A stretch of DNA of 64,000 bases from CAZVWV01 sp964631745 (GTDB lineage Bacteria > Bdellovibrionota_C > UBA2361 > JBGSMV01): positions 11,341-75,340 of the forward strand of contig CAZVWV010000001.1 of NCBI GenBank assembly GCA_964631745.1, in the 5' to 3' direction. Shown piece by piece: positions 26,339 to 35,042 of this stretch; the stretch's first letter is position 1, and each line of letters starts with the position of its first letter. The notes under the pieces were generated by a model. It was not told the origin of the DNA. It saw only the letters and a program-made list of their open reading frames with translations, and searched no databases. Position numbers and translations under genes: made by a program.

Positions 26339-28405
26339 TTAGAACTCCATTAGATCGGTAATCTTTTGTTGTATCGATGCCACACTTGGAACTACGCTCT
26401 CCATAAGCTGCACATTGTGCGGGATGGGGAGGTCCTGCACTGCGAGTCGCTGAATAGGAGCATCTAAATTGAAAAAGCACTCGCTTGCGATGGTGGCTGA
26501 GACTTCGGCACCAAATCCTGCGGTTAAGCCGTCTTCATGCACAATCAAAACGCGCCGCGTTTTCCTGACTGACTCCAGCACGCAAGCCTTGTCCCACGGG
26601 GCTATGGTCCGCAAATCAATAATTTCGCCATCCACACCGGATGCTTCTAGAGCTTCAACGCAGCGTTCGACCATCCCGGCCCAACTAATCACAGTGCATT
26701 TGGCTCCGCTGCGCAAAATCTGCGCGCGTCCGAAGGGCACGATGTAGTTATCCCCTGGATAGGCGCGCCTGGCCCAACTGCCGTCCAGCATGGCGCGATG
26801 TTCAAAGAATATGGTGGGATTGTTAGAGCGCATGGCTGCGCGTAAAAGTCCGACCGCGTCCTCGGCGTTTGAAGGCACTGCCACCTGCCATCCGATGGCG
26901 TGCGCCCAGAGCACTTCGTTGCTGACGGAGTGCCAGGGGTCGCCGCATTTGAAGTATCCGCCTGGAATACGTACCACAATGGGGGCAGCGAAGCGGTTGG
27001 CGGTGCGCCAGCGCATGCTGCCGCAGTTGTTTAGCTGCTCAGTGGCAGGGTCGGCGTATTTTCTAAACTGAATCTCGGCCACTGGCATTAAGCCCGCGAT
27101 CGCCATTCCAACGGCACGGCCGATTATGCCTTCTTCCGATAAGCTGGTGTCAAAGACGCGTTCGTCGCCGAACTCGGCCTGAAGTCCCATTGTGGCAGCG
27201 TGCACGCCACCCTTGGGGCCGACATCTTCGCCGAAAACCAAGACGCGAGGGTTAATTTTCAACTCGTGCTGCAGGGTGCGACGAATTGCGGTGACCATGT
27301 TGATGCGGGTGGGCTCTGGCGTGGGATTATAAAAAGGCTCGGGCTGGGTGTAGCCACAACTTAGAAGCCCGCCCATCTTCTGCAGCTCTGGCGCGCCGGA
27401 ATCGAGCTGCTCGCTGAAAACATAACGGTGCACGCGCGAAACGTCCGGCGCCGGGCGAGCGAGAGCATTTTCGAGCGCTGCGGCGGTATCGGACTTAGCC
27501 TTGCTTTCTATGGCATCCCACTCTTTTGAAGTAACTATTCCGTCCAGCATGAATTTTTTAAGGGACAGCAAAGGGTCACGTTCTCTTTCTGACTCAAGCA
27601 GATCTTCTGATTTGTAACTCTGAGTGTCCTGGCCGGAATGTCCGGTCAAACGTGGAACGGTAAGGCGCAACAGAGCCGGGCCTGCCCAGGATCTTACGTG
27701 AGAAAAGGCTTGGCCGGATAGCTTCAGGGTTTCTTCTGGGTCTGTGCCGTTGCCATCTAGTACGAGCAAATTCTTAAAGCTCTTTAAGTTCTCTGCGATA
27801 TTTGCGCCGGGCGTCTGAAATTTCGAGGGTACAGAGATCCCGTACTGGTTGTCCTCGATGTAAAACAGAAGCGGGAGCTTCAAAGTCGTAGCCATGGTAA
27901 GCGCCGACCAGAATCCGTTTGTGGCCACTGAAGCCTCGCCGCCTAACACCATGGCGATGGCGCCCTTGCAACTTGAATCCTTTAGCACGCGAGATTTGTA
28001 AATTAGCGACTGTGCCCATCCTGCGCTGGGTGTGTATTGAGAGCCGACATCGCCCGACATGGGCAGCACGGCGGGGCCATCGTGGTTTGGAAGATTGCAA
28101 ACTACTCCGATATCGCGACCGTCGCTGAAACCACCAGAGCGCATCAAGGGTCCGGCGAAAGCGTCGTCCAGCGCTAGGCCCAGAGAGAGCAGGAACGGTC
28201 GCGAGCGGTAATACGCGCTGGCGGCATCGCCTCGGCGGTTAAGAGATTGTCCAATGATAATCTGGGCTACGTCGTGACCACGGGCCGAGAACTGATAGAG
28301 TACTTTTTTTTCAGGAACAAGACGTTTTTCCTCAAGCTCATCAATCTCACGAGAGACGAGAGTGAGATAAGCAACTTTAGCCCAATCGATTACCTGTTCC
28401 GACAT
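26339..28405 (-). CDS. bkdA: 2-oxoisovalerate dehydrogenase E1, alpha and beta subunits fused
   Basis: This thiamine-diphosphate enzyme decarboxylates branched-chain 2-oxo acids and acylates E2. Residues about 1-330 are the alpha part (YYRSRPFLLSLGLA, and the ThDP stretch GDVGSQYTPSAGWAQ ... CKGAIAMVLGGEAS ... IEDNQYGIS). After TRINMVTAIRRTLQHEL the beta part follows (VFGEDVGPKGGVH, RVFDTSLSEEGIIGRAVGMA, LDGSWARRAYPGDN). Separate subunits are more usual. I chose ATG at 28405 (688 residues). A TTG at 28468 would add 21 residues and start inside a hairpin. Neither start has a good ribosome site. Confidence 0.88.
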   Translation of the reverse strand: MSEQVIDWAKVAYLTLVSREIDELEEKRLVPEKKVLYQFSARGHDVAQIIIGQSLNRRGDAASAYYRSRPFLLSLGLALDDAFAGPLMRSGGFSDGRDIGVVCNLPNHDGPAVLPMSGDVGSQYTPSAGWAQSLIYKSRVLKDSSCKGAIAMVLGGEASVATNGFWSALTMATTLKLPLLFYIEDNQYGISVPSKFQTPGANIAENLKSFKNLLVLDGNGTDPEETLKLSGQAFSHVRSWAGPALLRLTVPRLTGHSGQDTQSYKSEDLLESERERDPLLSLKKFMLDGIVTSKEWDAIESKAKSDTAAALENALARPAPDVSRVHRYVFSEQLDSGAPELQKMGGLLSCGYTQPEPFYNPTPEPTRINMVTAIRRTLQHELKINPRVLVFGEDVGPKGGVHAATMGLQAEFGDERVFDTSLSEEGIIGRAVGMAIAGLMPVAEIQFRKYADPATEQLNNCGSMRWRTANRFAAPIVVRIPGGYFKCGDPWHSVSNEVLWAHAIGWQVAVPSNAEDAVGLLRAAMRSNNPTIFFEHRAMLDGSWARRAYPGDNYIVPFGRAQILRSGAKCTVISWAGMVERCVEALEASGVDGEIIDLRTIAPWDKACVLESVRKTRRVLIVHEDGLTAGFGAEVSATIASECFFNLDAPIQRLAVQDLPIPHNVQLMESVVPSVASIQQKITDLMEF

Positions 28406-28453
28406 GCGCAGGTATTTTTGGCATGCAATTGGACTAAGGTCAATCTTGCGGAG

Positions 28454-28485
28454 CGGTAGTAACGGCAAAGAGGCCGTTACTACCG
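28454..28485. terminator. Perfect 13-bp hairpin between a small gene and bkdA
   Basis: CGGTAGTAACGGC (28454-28466) pairs with GCCGTTACTACCG (28473-28485) around a 6-base loop. It lies after the stop of the 28495 gene and before the bkdA start on the same strand. There is no U-run after it, so it may be a processing or attenuating structure rather than a simple terminator. Confidence 0.55.
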
Positions 28486-28494
28486 ATTGGATGC

Positions 28495-28758
28495 TTAGAC
28501 CGTACGGTCTAACTCCTCCGAGTCTCGCTTGGCGCTATCAGCCGATCTATCAGACTCCTCGCTTGGCTCAATCTCACGGGGTTGGGCCTGGGCAATCTTA
28601 GCTGGCTGCCGGACATCGGCCTGAGGCGCAGCGCGCACCTCTGACTTAGTAAAACGCACAGCATCTTCCTCGACCTTCTTGGGCTCTATTGCTCGTTTCT
28701 CTAATGGTTGGGTTGTTTGTGAACGGCTTTGTTCTGAGATGACGTTAATCGCTCTCAT
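28495..28758 (-). CDS. Small charged, probably disordered protein
   Basis: The 87-residue protein is rich in Glu, Lys, Arg, Ser and Gln (KRAIEPKKVEEDAVRF) and has no recognisable domain. A full AAGGAGG stands before the ATG, which supports it as a real gene. It lies upstream of bkdA in the same direction with a hairpin between. An 18-bp perfect palindrome (TTAGACCGTACGGTCTAA, 28495-28512) covers its last codons and stop, which may be chance. Confidence 0.45.
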   Translation of the reverse strand: MRAINVISEQSRSQTTQPLEKRAIEPKKVEEDAVRFTKSEVRAAPQADVRQPAKIAQAQPREIEPSEESDRSADSAKRDSEELDRTV

Positions 28759-28884
28759 ACAGCTAAACCTCCTTATCTAGTCTATAGTTGTCTAATCCAT
28801 GACACTCTAAGAGCGTCTAAATTCAGGTCGACCCCAATCCCCAACAGCTTTACAAACCGCGCCACAGTTTTTCAGCCCCCCATG

Positions 28885-28956
28885 GGGGGTACGCATTTGC
28901 TCAGAGACCATGCGCAACATGGGTTGCGCATGGTCTCTGAGCAAATGCGTACCCCC
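28885..28956. repeat. Perfect inverted repeat with 34-bp arms containing two conserved-loop hairpins
   Basis: The left arm 28885-28918 and right arm 28923-28956 are exact reverse complements with a 4-base centre (ATGG). Each arm also contains one copy of the small hairpin element: CGCAT (28892-28896), a 13-base loop ending in CTCAGAGACC, then ATGCG (28910-28914), mirrored on the right. So the site can fold as one long or two short hairpins. It lies between the divergent 28495 and paaG-like genes. A head-to-head duplication of the element is the simplest origin. Confidence 0.85.
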
Positions 28957-29024
28957 AGGCTGGCAAATCGATAACAATGTTAGTGTGTTAGCTTGGGCGT
29001 GGGGCATGAATATTGGGTAGCGCA

Positions 29025-29115
29025 GGCGAGCTCGCCTGCCGATGCCACGAAGTTGTACTAAATCTTAGGCCGGCAGGCAGCACTAGGCGCTAGCGGGCGC
29101 TGCTACGCCATAAAC
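29025..29115 (+). repeat. Dispersed structured repeat, diverged partial copy
   Basis: The order GCCGATGCCACG, then TCTTAGGCCG, AGGCAGCAC and GCTACGCC matches the middle of the complete copy at 49281-49517, with substitutions. Terminal repeats are absent. The gene-free stretch 28759-29216 holds this and the long inverted repeat at 28885 and I see no gene in it. Confidence 0.6.
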
Positions 29116-29176
29116 TGTAGGGCCGCTATGAACATACGCCGACAAAGCCTGGGCGCTTTATTTTTTTTAGTGATCT

Positions 29177-29187
29177 AGCTAGATTAG
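29177..29187 (+). promoter_or_regulatory. 11-base motif shared by the two phenylacetate-pathway operon leaders, copy 2
   Basis: AGCTAGATTAG is identical to 12614-12624. Here it overlaps a 12-bp palindrome ATCTAGCTAGAT (29173-29184) upstream of the paaG-like gene, which adds some weight to a binding site. The role is not shown. Confidence 0.35.
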
Positions 29188-29216
29188 CCCAAATAATACT
29201 TGAAGGGTGTTTGCGC

Positions 29217-30002
29217 ATGGGTTTAATCGTTACTAGTTTCGAAGCTGGGGTTTTGAGCCTTCGGCTTAACCGTCCCGAGGTTTTAAATAGCTTTAATCAT
29301 GAGATGGCCTCTGAGCTTCAGGCTGCTTTGCGCGAGGGTGGGAAGGACGAGGCTGTTCGGGTGGTGCTGATTACAGGCGAGGGGCGCGCCTTTTGCGCTG
29401 GCCAAGATCTGTCAGAGGTGGCGCCCGCTCCGGGTGGTAGCTTGCCTAACTTGGGCGAGGTTGTGCGTGTCAATTATAACCCCATCATTTCGCTGATTCG
29501 TCATCTGGAAAAACCTGTGGTTGCAGCGGTTAACGGTATCGCTGCGGGGGCCGGGGCGAATCTGGCATTTGCTTGCGATCTAGTGACAGCTGCGCGCGAG
29601 GCGAATTTTGTGCAGAGCTTTTCAAAGGTCGGCCTTATTCCGGACAGTGGCGGCACCTTTATGTTGCCACGGCTAGTCGGACTTCAACGCGCCACGGCGC
29701 TTTGCTTTCTGGGCGAGAAATTGTCAGCGGAAGAGGCTCAGAAAATAGGGCTTGTATATAAGATTTGTGAAAAGGATGTGCTTGGGGCCGAGGCATTTAG
29801 CTTGGCGTCAAATTTAGCGACGCAACCCACGCGTGGTTTCGCCTTGACAAAAAAAGCTTTTAATCAGAGTTTCGGGAACACGCTCGAGCAGCAGCTAACG
29901 CTCGAAGGTGATTACCAAGCGCTTTGTGGAAAGACTGCGGACTACCGCGAGGGCGTCACGGCTTTTTTGCAAAAGCGCACTCCAAATTTTATCGGAAAGT
30001 AG
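29217..30002 (+). CDS. paaG: Enoyl-CoA hydratase/isomerase, probably PaaG type
   Basis: A crotonase-family enzyme. In the phenylacetate pathway PaaG isomerises the ring epoxide to the oxepin-CoA. Family marks are GEGRAFCAGQDLSEV, AAVNGIAAGAGANLAFACD (oxyanion hole) and SKVGLIPDSGGTFMLPRLVG, where the Asp of PDSGG is typical of PaaG-type isomerases. I chose ATG at 29217 because GAAGGG lies nine bases before it. A TTG at 29211 would add two residues. It heads a string with the dehydrogenase and thiolase genes, which makes a role in the same pathway likely. Confidence 0.82.
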   Translation: MGLIVTSFEAGVLSLRLNRPEVLNSFNHEMASELQAALREGGKDEAVRVVLITGEGRAFCAGQDLSEVAPAPGGSLPNLGEVVRVNYNPIISLIRHLEKPVVAAVNGIAAGAGANLAFACDLVTAAREANFVQSFSKVGLIPDSGGTFMLPRLVGLQRATALCFLGEKLSAEEAQKIGLVYKICEKDVLGAEAFSLASNLATQPTRGFALTKKAFNQSFGNTLEQQLTLEGDYQALCGKTADYREGVTAFLQKRTPNFIGK

Positions 30003-30006
30003 AGTT

Positions 30007-31182
30007 ATGAAGTCGGTTGCAATTAAAGTGGGAGTGATCGGAGCTGGCTCCATGGGGTCAGGAATCGCGCAACTTCTGGCGTCTCACGGACACGAGGTGG
30101 TGCTAAATGATATTCACTCGGCCCAGCTCGGACGAGCGCGAACCAACATAGAGCGCTCGCTTAAATCCCAGATTGAACGGGGCAGAATTGATGAAGTCCA
30201 GGCTCGTGGAATTCTTAATCGTATAAGTTTCGCGGAAAATATTTTGGCATTTACGGCTTGTGAATTAGTAATCGAGGCGGCCCTCGAAGACTTGAAAATT
30301 AAGCAAGAAATTTTCAGACAACTTGAAGATGTGGTCACGAATGGGGCCATCTTGGCATCTAACACATCCTCGCTCTCAATCGCTTCTATCGCCGCAGCCT
30401 GCAAACGCAAACCTCAGCGCGTGCTGGGCATGCATTTTTTTAATCCTCCCATGGTATTGCCGTTAGTGGAGATTATTCCAAATGTTACCACCTCGCCCGA
30501 AATTGTGGTCAAGGCGCGCGCGCTGGTTGAGAGTTGGGGAAAGGTTACGGTGGTGGCCAAAGACACACCAGGTTTCATCGTTAACCGTATAGCGCGCCCA
30601 TTCTATGGCGAATCTCTGCGAATTCTAGAAGAGGGCATAGCTGATATCGCCACCATCGATTGGGCCCTCAAAGAGTTAGGCGGATTTAAAATGGGCCCGT
30701 TCGAGTTAATGGACTTCATCGGGAACGATATTAATTACCGTGTGACGGAATCTGTCTTCGAAGCGCTCTTTTACGATCCCAAATACAAACCTTCCTTAAC
30801 GCAGAAACGCTTAGTCGAGGCCGGACACCTCGGACGAAAAACCAGCCAAGGGCACTATAATTATCACCCCGGGGCGGTAAATAGCGAGGCCAAGAAAGAT
30901 CCTAAACTGGGCCAGGAAATTCTGATGCGCGTGCTCTGCATGCTGATTAACGAAGCGGCCGACGCGCTTTTATTTCAGATCGCATCGCGTGAAGATATCG
31001 ATTTGGCCATGACCAAGGGCGTAAACTATCCCAAGGGACTGCTGGCTTGGGCCGATGAGCTTGGAGTTAAGAAGGTACTCTCGCAGGTGGAGGCACTTTA
31101 CGAACTTTACAGCGACGATCGTTATCGCCCCAGCGCCATGTTGAAACGACTAGCGAAGGCAGGCAAAAGTTTTTATGAGTGA
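30007..31182 (+). CDS. paaH: 3-hydroxyacyl-CoA dehydrogenase, probably PaaH
   Basis: The enzyme oxidises 3-hydroxyacyl-CoA with NAD. The 391 residues start with the Rossmann motif GVIGAGSMGSGIAQLLASHG, have the catalytic stretch LGMHFFNPPMVLPLVEIIPN, then DTPGFIVNRIARPFYGESLR, and a second C-terminal dehydrogenase domain (RVLCMLINEAADALL, then MTKGVNYPKGLLAWADELG). The gene starts 4 bases after the paaG-like gene and overlaps the thiolase by 8 bases. In the phenylacetate pathway PaaH makes 3-oxoadipyl-CoA. Use in fatty-acid oxidation is also possible. Confidence 0.87.
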   Translation: MKSVAIKVGVIGAGSMGSGIAQLLASHGHEVVLNDIHSAQLGRARTNIERSLKSQIERGRIDEVQARGILNRISFAENILAFTACELVIEAALEDLKIKQEIFRQLEDVVTNGAILASNTSSLSIASIAAACKRKPQRVLGMHFFNPPMVLPLVEIIPNVTTSPEIVVKARALVESWGKVTVVAKDTPGFIVNRIARPFYGESLRILEEGIADIATIDWALKELGGFKMGPFELMDFIGNDINYRVTESVFEALFYDPKYKPSLTQKRLVEAGHLGRKTSQGHYNYHPGAVNSEAKKDPKLGQEILMRVLCMLINEAADALLFQIASREDIDLAMTKGVNYPKGLLAWADELGVKKVLSQVEALYELYSDDRYRPSAMLKRLAKAGKSFYE

Positions 31183-32386
31183 CGCATTTATTATCGACGG
31201 CGCCCGAACGCCCATTGGAAATTACGGCGGGGCCTTGTCAACTGTCAGGCCCGATGATTTGGCGGCCCATGTAATTCGCGCCCTGCTAAAGAAAGTTGGA
31301 GTTGAAGTTTCCTCAGAGATAGGCGATGTGCTCTTAGGCTGTGCTAATCAGGCCGGAGAAGATAACCGCAATGTAGCACGCATGGCGTCGCTGTTGGCTG
31401 GCCTCCCGCATCAGGTGCCGGGCCAAACTATTAACAGGCTCTGCGCCTCGGGACTTTGCGCCGTGATCGACGCTGCCCGTGCCGTTCGGTGCAATGAAGC
31501 TTCTCTAATAATTGCGGGAGGTGTGGAAAGCATGAGCCGCGCTCCATACGTGCTTTCAAAATCCGCCCAAGCCTTTGCGCGCGACGCCCAGCTCTTTGAT
31601 ACGACCATCGGCTGGCGCTTTGTTAATCCGAAAATGAAGGAGCTTTACGGTATCGATTCCATGGGCGAAACAGCTGAGAACGTGGCTGAGAAATATCAGA
31701 TCTCTCGCGGCGACCAGGACCAGTTTGCGCTTCATAGTCAGAAAAAAGCTGCCGCTGCCCGCGAACGCAAGAGGTTTACCCAAGAGATCGCTGCTATCGA
31801 AATCCAGTTAGGTAAGGGAAAAAGCGTCACTTGTGAGTCAGACGAATTTATTCGGCCCGATAGCGCAATAGAAACACTCTCGAAATTGAAACCGGCCTTT
31901 AGAAGCGATGGTAAGGGATCGGTCACCGCCGGTAATTCGTCCGGCATAAACGACGGCGCCTGCGCGGTTTTGGTGGCTTCAAAGAGCGCCGTAAAACAAC
32001 ACAATCTTAGAGCGCTCGCGCGAGTCGTAGCTGGGGCTGCCGTGGGAGTCGAACCGCGCCTAATGGGCATGGGTCCGGTTGAAGCAACGCACAAGGTTCT
32101 AAAGCTTGCCGGGCTTACTTTGGCGGATATTGCGGTTATCGAGCTAAACGAAGCTTTCGCTGCCCAGAGCCTGGCTTGCTTACGGGAACTCGGACTTAAA
32201 GACGACGACAGCCGTGTCAATCCAAACGGCGGCGCTATCGCGCTTGGACATCCGCTAGGAATGTCGGGCGCGCGTCTGGCGCTAACTGCCGCGCTCGAAC
32301 TGCAAAATGCCTCTGGGCGTTATGCGCTTTGCACTATGTGCGTGGGAGTGGGCCAAGGTGTGGCCATGGTATTAGAGCGGTGTTAA
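31175..32386 (+). CDS. paaJ: Acetyl-CoA acyltransferase (thiolase), probably PaaJ
   Basis: The enzyme cleaves 3-oxoacyl-CoA to acetyl-CoA and a shortened acyl-CoA. The 403 residues have the nucleophile Cys in TINRLCASGLCAV (near 90), GGVESMSRAPYVL, the GNSSGINDGA segment, NGGAIALGHPLGMSGARL with the catalytic His, and CMCVGVGQGVA with the second Cys. In the phenylacetate route it acts on 3-oxoadipyl-CoA. It overlaps the preceding gene by 8 bases and ends 4 bases from the convergent next gene. Confidence 0.88.
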   Translation: MSDAFIIDGARTPIGNYGGALSTVRPDDLAAHVIRALLKKVGVEVSSEIGDVLLGCANQAGEDNRNVARMASLLAGLPHQVPGQTINRLCASGLCAVIDAARAVRCNEASLIIAGGVESMSRAPYVLSKSAQAFARDAQLFDTTIGWRFVNPKMKELYGIDSMGETAENVAEKYQISRGDQDQFALHSQKKAAAARERKRFTQEIAAIEIQLGKGKSVTCESDEFIRPDSAIETLSKLKPAFRSDGKGSVTAGNSSGINDGACAVLVASKSAVKQHNLRALARVVAGAAVGVEPRLMGMGPVEATHKVLKLAGLTLADIAVIELNEAFAAQSLACLRELGLKDDDSRVNPNGGAIALGHPLGMSGARLALTAALELQNASGRYALCTMCVGVGQGVAMVLERC

Positions 32387-32390
32387 CCTG

Positions 32391-32936
32391 TTACTCATCA
32401 TGATCCGAGATCTGATGATCATCTTCAGCCAAAGGGCTATCTTCATCTTGCATTTTGCGGCTGTGATTCCTTAGGTCTTCCACCAATGTAGCCAGTTCAA
32501 GCGGCGCTCTTACGCCTTCAAGCACTACTTCGTTTTTGTCCTGGGCGGCGGTTTGAATCATGACATCACCAAAATCAAAGATTCTGCCCCAGATATCCTG
32601 ATTAACTGTGACCGAGCGGATATGTGCGTACTTTACCACGGGCACACTGTAAGATAACGAGAGTCTGCCATTGAAGTGCGTGACTTTATGCATCCCTAGC
32701 ATATAAAGATCGTCATGGTATTTTCGCAAAACTTCAAGCAGCAACACCACCGGAATTACCGCCAACCAACGAAAGCGCGGGTCTTCGAAATACAGCACCA
32801 GATAATAAATCACCACGGCGAAAATTCCCGCCCAGATTATGTTTCTTGCAAGCGCAAATAACGATCTGCGAGTTACGAGCAAGCGCTCATAATCTTCCCC
32901 CTGAAGCAGCTCCTGAATGTCCGGATAAAAGCCCAT
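32391..32936 (-). CDS. Membrane protein with bacterial PH domain
   Basis: The 181-residue protein has a short N-terminus, two membrane segments (LFALARNIIWAGIFAVVIYY and FRWLAVIPVVLLLEVL, about 25-75), then a bacterial PH-like domain: ITHF-type start near residue 85 (HKVTHFNGRLSLSYSVPVVK), YAHIRSVTVNQDIWGRIFDF and GDVMIQTAAQ. Proteins of this type (bPH_2) sit in the inner membrane and their role is unknown. The C-terminus is acidic. It lies 5 bases downstream of the propeller gene. Confidence 0.75.
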   Translation of the reverse strand: MGFYPDIQELLQGEDYERLLVTRRSLFALARNIIWAGIFAVVIYYLVLYFEDPRFRWLAVIPVVLLLEVLRKYHDDLYMLGMHKVTHFNGRLSLSYSVPVVKYAHIRSVTVNQDIWGRIFDFGDVMIQTAAQDKNEVVLEGVRAPLELATLVEDLRNHSRKMQDEDSPLAEDDHQISDHDE

Positions 32937-32941
32937 CCGTA

Positions 32942-34813
32942 TTACTTTATTCGAAAGCGCTTCGCTAAGCTAGAACGGCTCGTCACGCCCCCGATGCTTA
33001 TTGTGTAAGTCAGCGAATATCTTCCAGAAGTCAGATTCTTAATGCGATACGAGGATTTTCGGGTGCTAACAGTTCGCACGGTGTGGCCGTTCCGTTTAAT
33101 GACGATACGGTATTTCACCCCCGTATAAATTCCGCTAAAGACCACTAAAGCTTTGTTGCCCGTGACTTCTATCAACGGTGTTGAGGGTACGGTTGAGCTG
33201 TTTGGATCTAGGCAATCAGCCACGCCATTTGAATTACTGTCCACATCGGCTACGCCGCAGCCGCAACTGCCCTGGGCGATCTTGGCAGGGTCGGAGTCGC
33301 ACAAGTCATTACAGTCTGCGCTGCCATCAGAGTCAGTATCCGTATCGGCCACACCACAGCCGCAGATGCCAGGAACGGTTTTGGTGGCATCGTTGCCACA
33401 AGTTTCTGAGCAATTCACGACACTGTCGCTATCGGTATCGGTGGTAGTGCTGCCGAGGTCGACTAGACACTCTATGTTTGTCTGAAATGCGTCCACCTTA
33501 CCGTTGTTATCTCCGGATACTAAGTTGTTGGCGATGGAAACAAATCCCACGTATTGCCCGTCGGCAGTAATAATCGGAGCCGACGACTCTCCGTTTGAGG
33601 CGCCGCCATAGGCGCTAATGCTTACGCGTGCGGTCTCTTGAGCGCTGCGATCATAAACAAAAATATCGCTTGAATTATTCGTATCAGCGTTGACCAAGTT
33701 ACTAGCCGATGAAACAAAGGCCACGTACCGACCTGAGTTTGAGATTGCAGGCGCCGTCGAACTGTCGTTGGGGCTTAACCCGGATTGAGATAGGCTAACG
33801 CGAGTTGTAGTTAATGTATTTGTGTCATGCACAAAAATATCGCTGACCGAGTTGGAATCAGCGCTAACAAGATTGCTGGCTAACGAAGAAAAGGCCACAT
33901 AACGTCCGTCCTGACTTAGGGCGGGATGCGAGGAGGCTTCGTTGCCAGCTACCAAGCTTGAACTAATAGAAGCTCTTGTAACCACCCCGCTCGAAATCAC
34001 TTTAATCAAGATATCTGCAAAACCGTTACTGTCTGGCGCAGGAAGCAGATTAGTGGCGCTAGAAACAAAAGCCGCTTTTGTGCCGTCAGCACTTATCACA
34101 GCGTGGCTAGAAGCCGCATCCCCTTGAGTGCCGCCTAAATCAAGACTGAGTCTCGTGGTTGTGTCGCCGCTTTGGTTCTTTAAAAAAATGTCAGTAGCAG
34201 AGTTGGTATCGTTGTCCACTAAATTTGTGGCGTCGGACTGAAAGACTACCAGATTCCCGTCAGCGCTAAGCGATGGCGAACTTGAGGCGCCGTTTCCAAT
34301 AACTGCAGCGCTCGAGCGGCTAGCTAGAGTGGTTTCGCCACTGCTCACATTGTAAAGAAACACATCCGAGACCCCGTTGGTATCGCCACTTACTAAATTT
34401 GAGGCCGTGGAAGAAAATACGACCACGCTACCGTCCGCACTAATTATGGCCTCTCCCGAGGCTCCGTTACCGGCAAGGCCATTAGTTCCGACGCTTACCA
34501 AAGTGAGCGCTCCCGACGAGCGCGTATAAAGATACACATCTGCTAAGCTGTTAGTATCGGTGTTTAACAAATTGGTCGAAGTAGTGCTAAAGACCGCCAA
34601 GCTTCCATCGCCGCTGAGGGAGATGCTGCTAACAAGGCCGTTGCCATCGCCGCCGTTCTGACGCTCAGAGACTATGCGGATATCGTTGTACTGAGCGCTT
34701 ACTGCCGAAGAAAGAGAAATAAACGCCAGCAGCGACAACAATAAAGCAGCTCTGCGAGGTAGAAGCTGAGCGTAAAGTTTAAATCCCATCACTAAATCCC
34801 AATTAATGCGCAT
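32942..34813 (-). CDS. Secreted seven-repeat beta-propeller protein with calcium-type repeats
   Basis: The 623-residue protein starts with a signal peptide (LLLSLLAFISLSSAVSAQ). Seven tandem repeats of about 50-55 residues follow, each with the pattern LSADGxxVVFSSxASNLVxxDTNxxSDVFLY, as in TolB/PD40-type propellers, so one seven-bladed propeller is likely. Next come two Cys/Asp-rich units (GICGCGVADTDTDSDGSADC and a second like it), like thrombospondin type-3 calcium-binding repeats, and a C-terminal fibronectin- or Ig-like domain. An internal ATG at 34789 has a GGGA before it and may be the real start. Its function is unknown and it is probably at the cell surface. Confidence 0.75.
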   Translation of the reverse strand: MRINWDLVMGFKLYAQLLPRRAALLLSLLAFISLSSAVSAQYNDIRIVSERQNGGDGNGLVSSISLSGDGSLAVFSTTSTNLLNTDTNSLADVYLYTRSSGALTLVSVGTNGLAGNGASGEAIISADGSVVVFSSTASNLVSGDTNGVSDVFLYNVSSGETTLASRSSAAVIGNGASSSPSLSADGNLVVFQSDATNLVDNDTNSATDIFLKNQSGDTTTRLSLDLGGTQGDAASSHAVISADGTKAAFVSSATNLLPAPDSNGFADILIKVISSGVVTRASISSSLVAGNEASSHPALSQDGRYVAFSSLASNLVSADSNSVSDIFVHDTNTLTTTRVSLSQSGLSPNDSSTAPAISNSGRYVAFVSSASNLVNADTNNSSDIFVYDRSAQETARVSISAYGGASNGESSAPIITADGQYVGFVSIANNLVSGDNNGKVDAFQTNIECLVDLGSTTTDTDSDSVVNCSETCGNDATKTVPGICGCGVADTDTDSDGSADCNDLCDSDPAKIAQGSCGCGVADVDSNSNGVADCLDPNSSTVPSTPLIEVTGNKALVVFSGIYTGVKYRIVIKRNGHTVRTVSTRKSSYRIKNLTSGRYSLTYTISIGGVTSRSSLAKRFRIK

Positions 34814-35042
34814 TTGAAAAATAAGTCGATCCTAAGCCCGTTTGAAAAATTCCAACAACGGCAAGGCCTTTGCAAAGTATATCTCCAGATAGCTTGGCCC
34901 AAAGCTAAATTGTTCGCTAGATCAATTATTTAGCCAGCAATGCACGATTTGGGGGCGACGGAAAGCTGACATAAACGGGCTTGGGAGTGTCTATCAATTG
35001 ACAGTCAAAAGCTGTTTGTGAGGCCACACAAAGGAAGGTGCT

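Noticed and set aside
28495..28512. 18-bp perfect palindrome at the end of the 28495 gene
   Set aside because: Sits over codons and the stop; may be coincidence, so listed within the gene entry rather than as a regulatory site.
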